Shown here piece by piece: positions 63,958-64,000 of a stretch of DNA of 64,000 bases. How positions within the stretch are numbered: position 1 is the first letter of the stretch; each line of letters opens with the position of its first letter. The notes beneath the pieces were generated by a model, which was given only the letters and a program-made list of their open reading frames with translations, searched no databases and was not told the origin of the DNA. The position numbers and the translations under genes were made by a program. Source of the DNA: Paraburkholderia phenazinium (GTDB taxonomy: Bacteria > Pseudomonadota > Gammaproteobacteria > Burkholderiales > Burkholderiaceae); assembly GCF_900142845.1 (NCBI RefSeq), contig NZ_FSRU01000002.1, forward strand, positions 1,860,001 through 1,924,000, given 5' to 3'.

Positions 63958-64000
63958 TGAGTGTTCTCCTCGAGAGATCGTTCGGGCGGTCACGAAGCAG

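Overview
The window is a GC-rich, densely coded stretch with C/G-dominated third codon positions. Gene content (valS, alaS, glnS, galU, uvrD, an AaeXAB-type efflux operon, prpE, an RpiR-controlled iol cluster with an IolC-DUF2090 fusion) points to a beta-proteobacterium of the Burkholderia/Paraburkholderia group, probably a main chromosome because three aminoacyl-tRNA synthetases are present. This assignment comes from recognising protein families, not from a database search. I see no rRNA, tRNA or CRISPR array.

Layout. 1-9457: end of a WrbA-type flavoprotein, a DUF2069 membrane protein, an FAD-linked oxidase, a metallophosphoesterase, an unannotated-size 51-residue membrane protein, and a LysR regulator divergent from a four-gene efflux operon (outer-membrane NodT factor, FUSC pump, DUF1656, HlyD adaptor). 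9462-12857: a dispersed palindromic repeat running into a Sec-exported Rhs protein with a cysteine-rich tip and a downstream 80-residue candidate immunity gene. 13033-16433: a chemoreceptor and an Fsr-type MFS exporter. 16454-18000: an orphan Rhs tip carrying what looks like a cholera-toxin-like ADP-ribosyltransferase, next to an AT-rich stretch. 18091-23167: prpE, mtnN, uvrD. 23372-24608: an IS3-family element sitting between inverted arms of the same palindromic repeat. 24757-31485: valS, galU, a PAS-PAS-kinase-REC-REC hybrid, a TusA-like protein. 31636-43945: a complete-looking myo-inositol locus (iolR and two dehydrogenases on one strand; ABC importer, iolC-DUF2090 fusion, iolD, iolE, iolB on the other) with a good IolR-type operator between the two divergent units. 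43957-44610: a full copy of the palindromic repeat. 44614-63957: a two-repeat lipoprotein, thioesterase, iron alcohol dehydrogenase, NUDIX, threonine aldolase, MFS/LysR pair, alaS, CoA-transferase, small hydrolase, gamma-glutamyltransferase, glnS, amino-acid binding protein, second NUDIX and a surface-antigen-like protein.

How it fits together. The inositol locus encodes import, oxidation (IolG), dehydration (IolE), ring opening (IolD), isomerisation (IolB), phosphorylation and probably aldol cleavage (IolC fusion); only the last dehydrogenase (IolA/MmsA) is missing from the window. The most unusual observations are (i) the Rhs-linked cholera-toxin-like ART domain, (ii) the 650-bp palindrome-ended repeat family with a covarying stem, and (iii) a G/T bias in codon third positions that rises toward each repeat copy from both sides, on the strand whose 3' end points at the repeat, which resembles a footprint of repeated breakage or resection.
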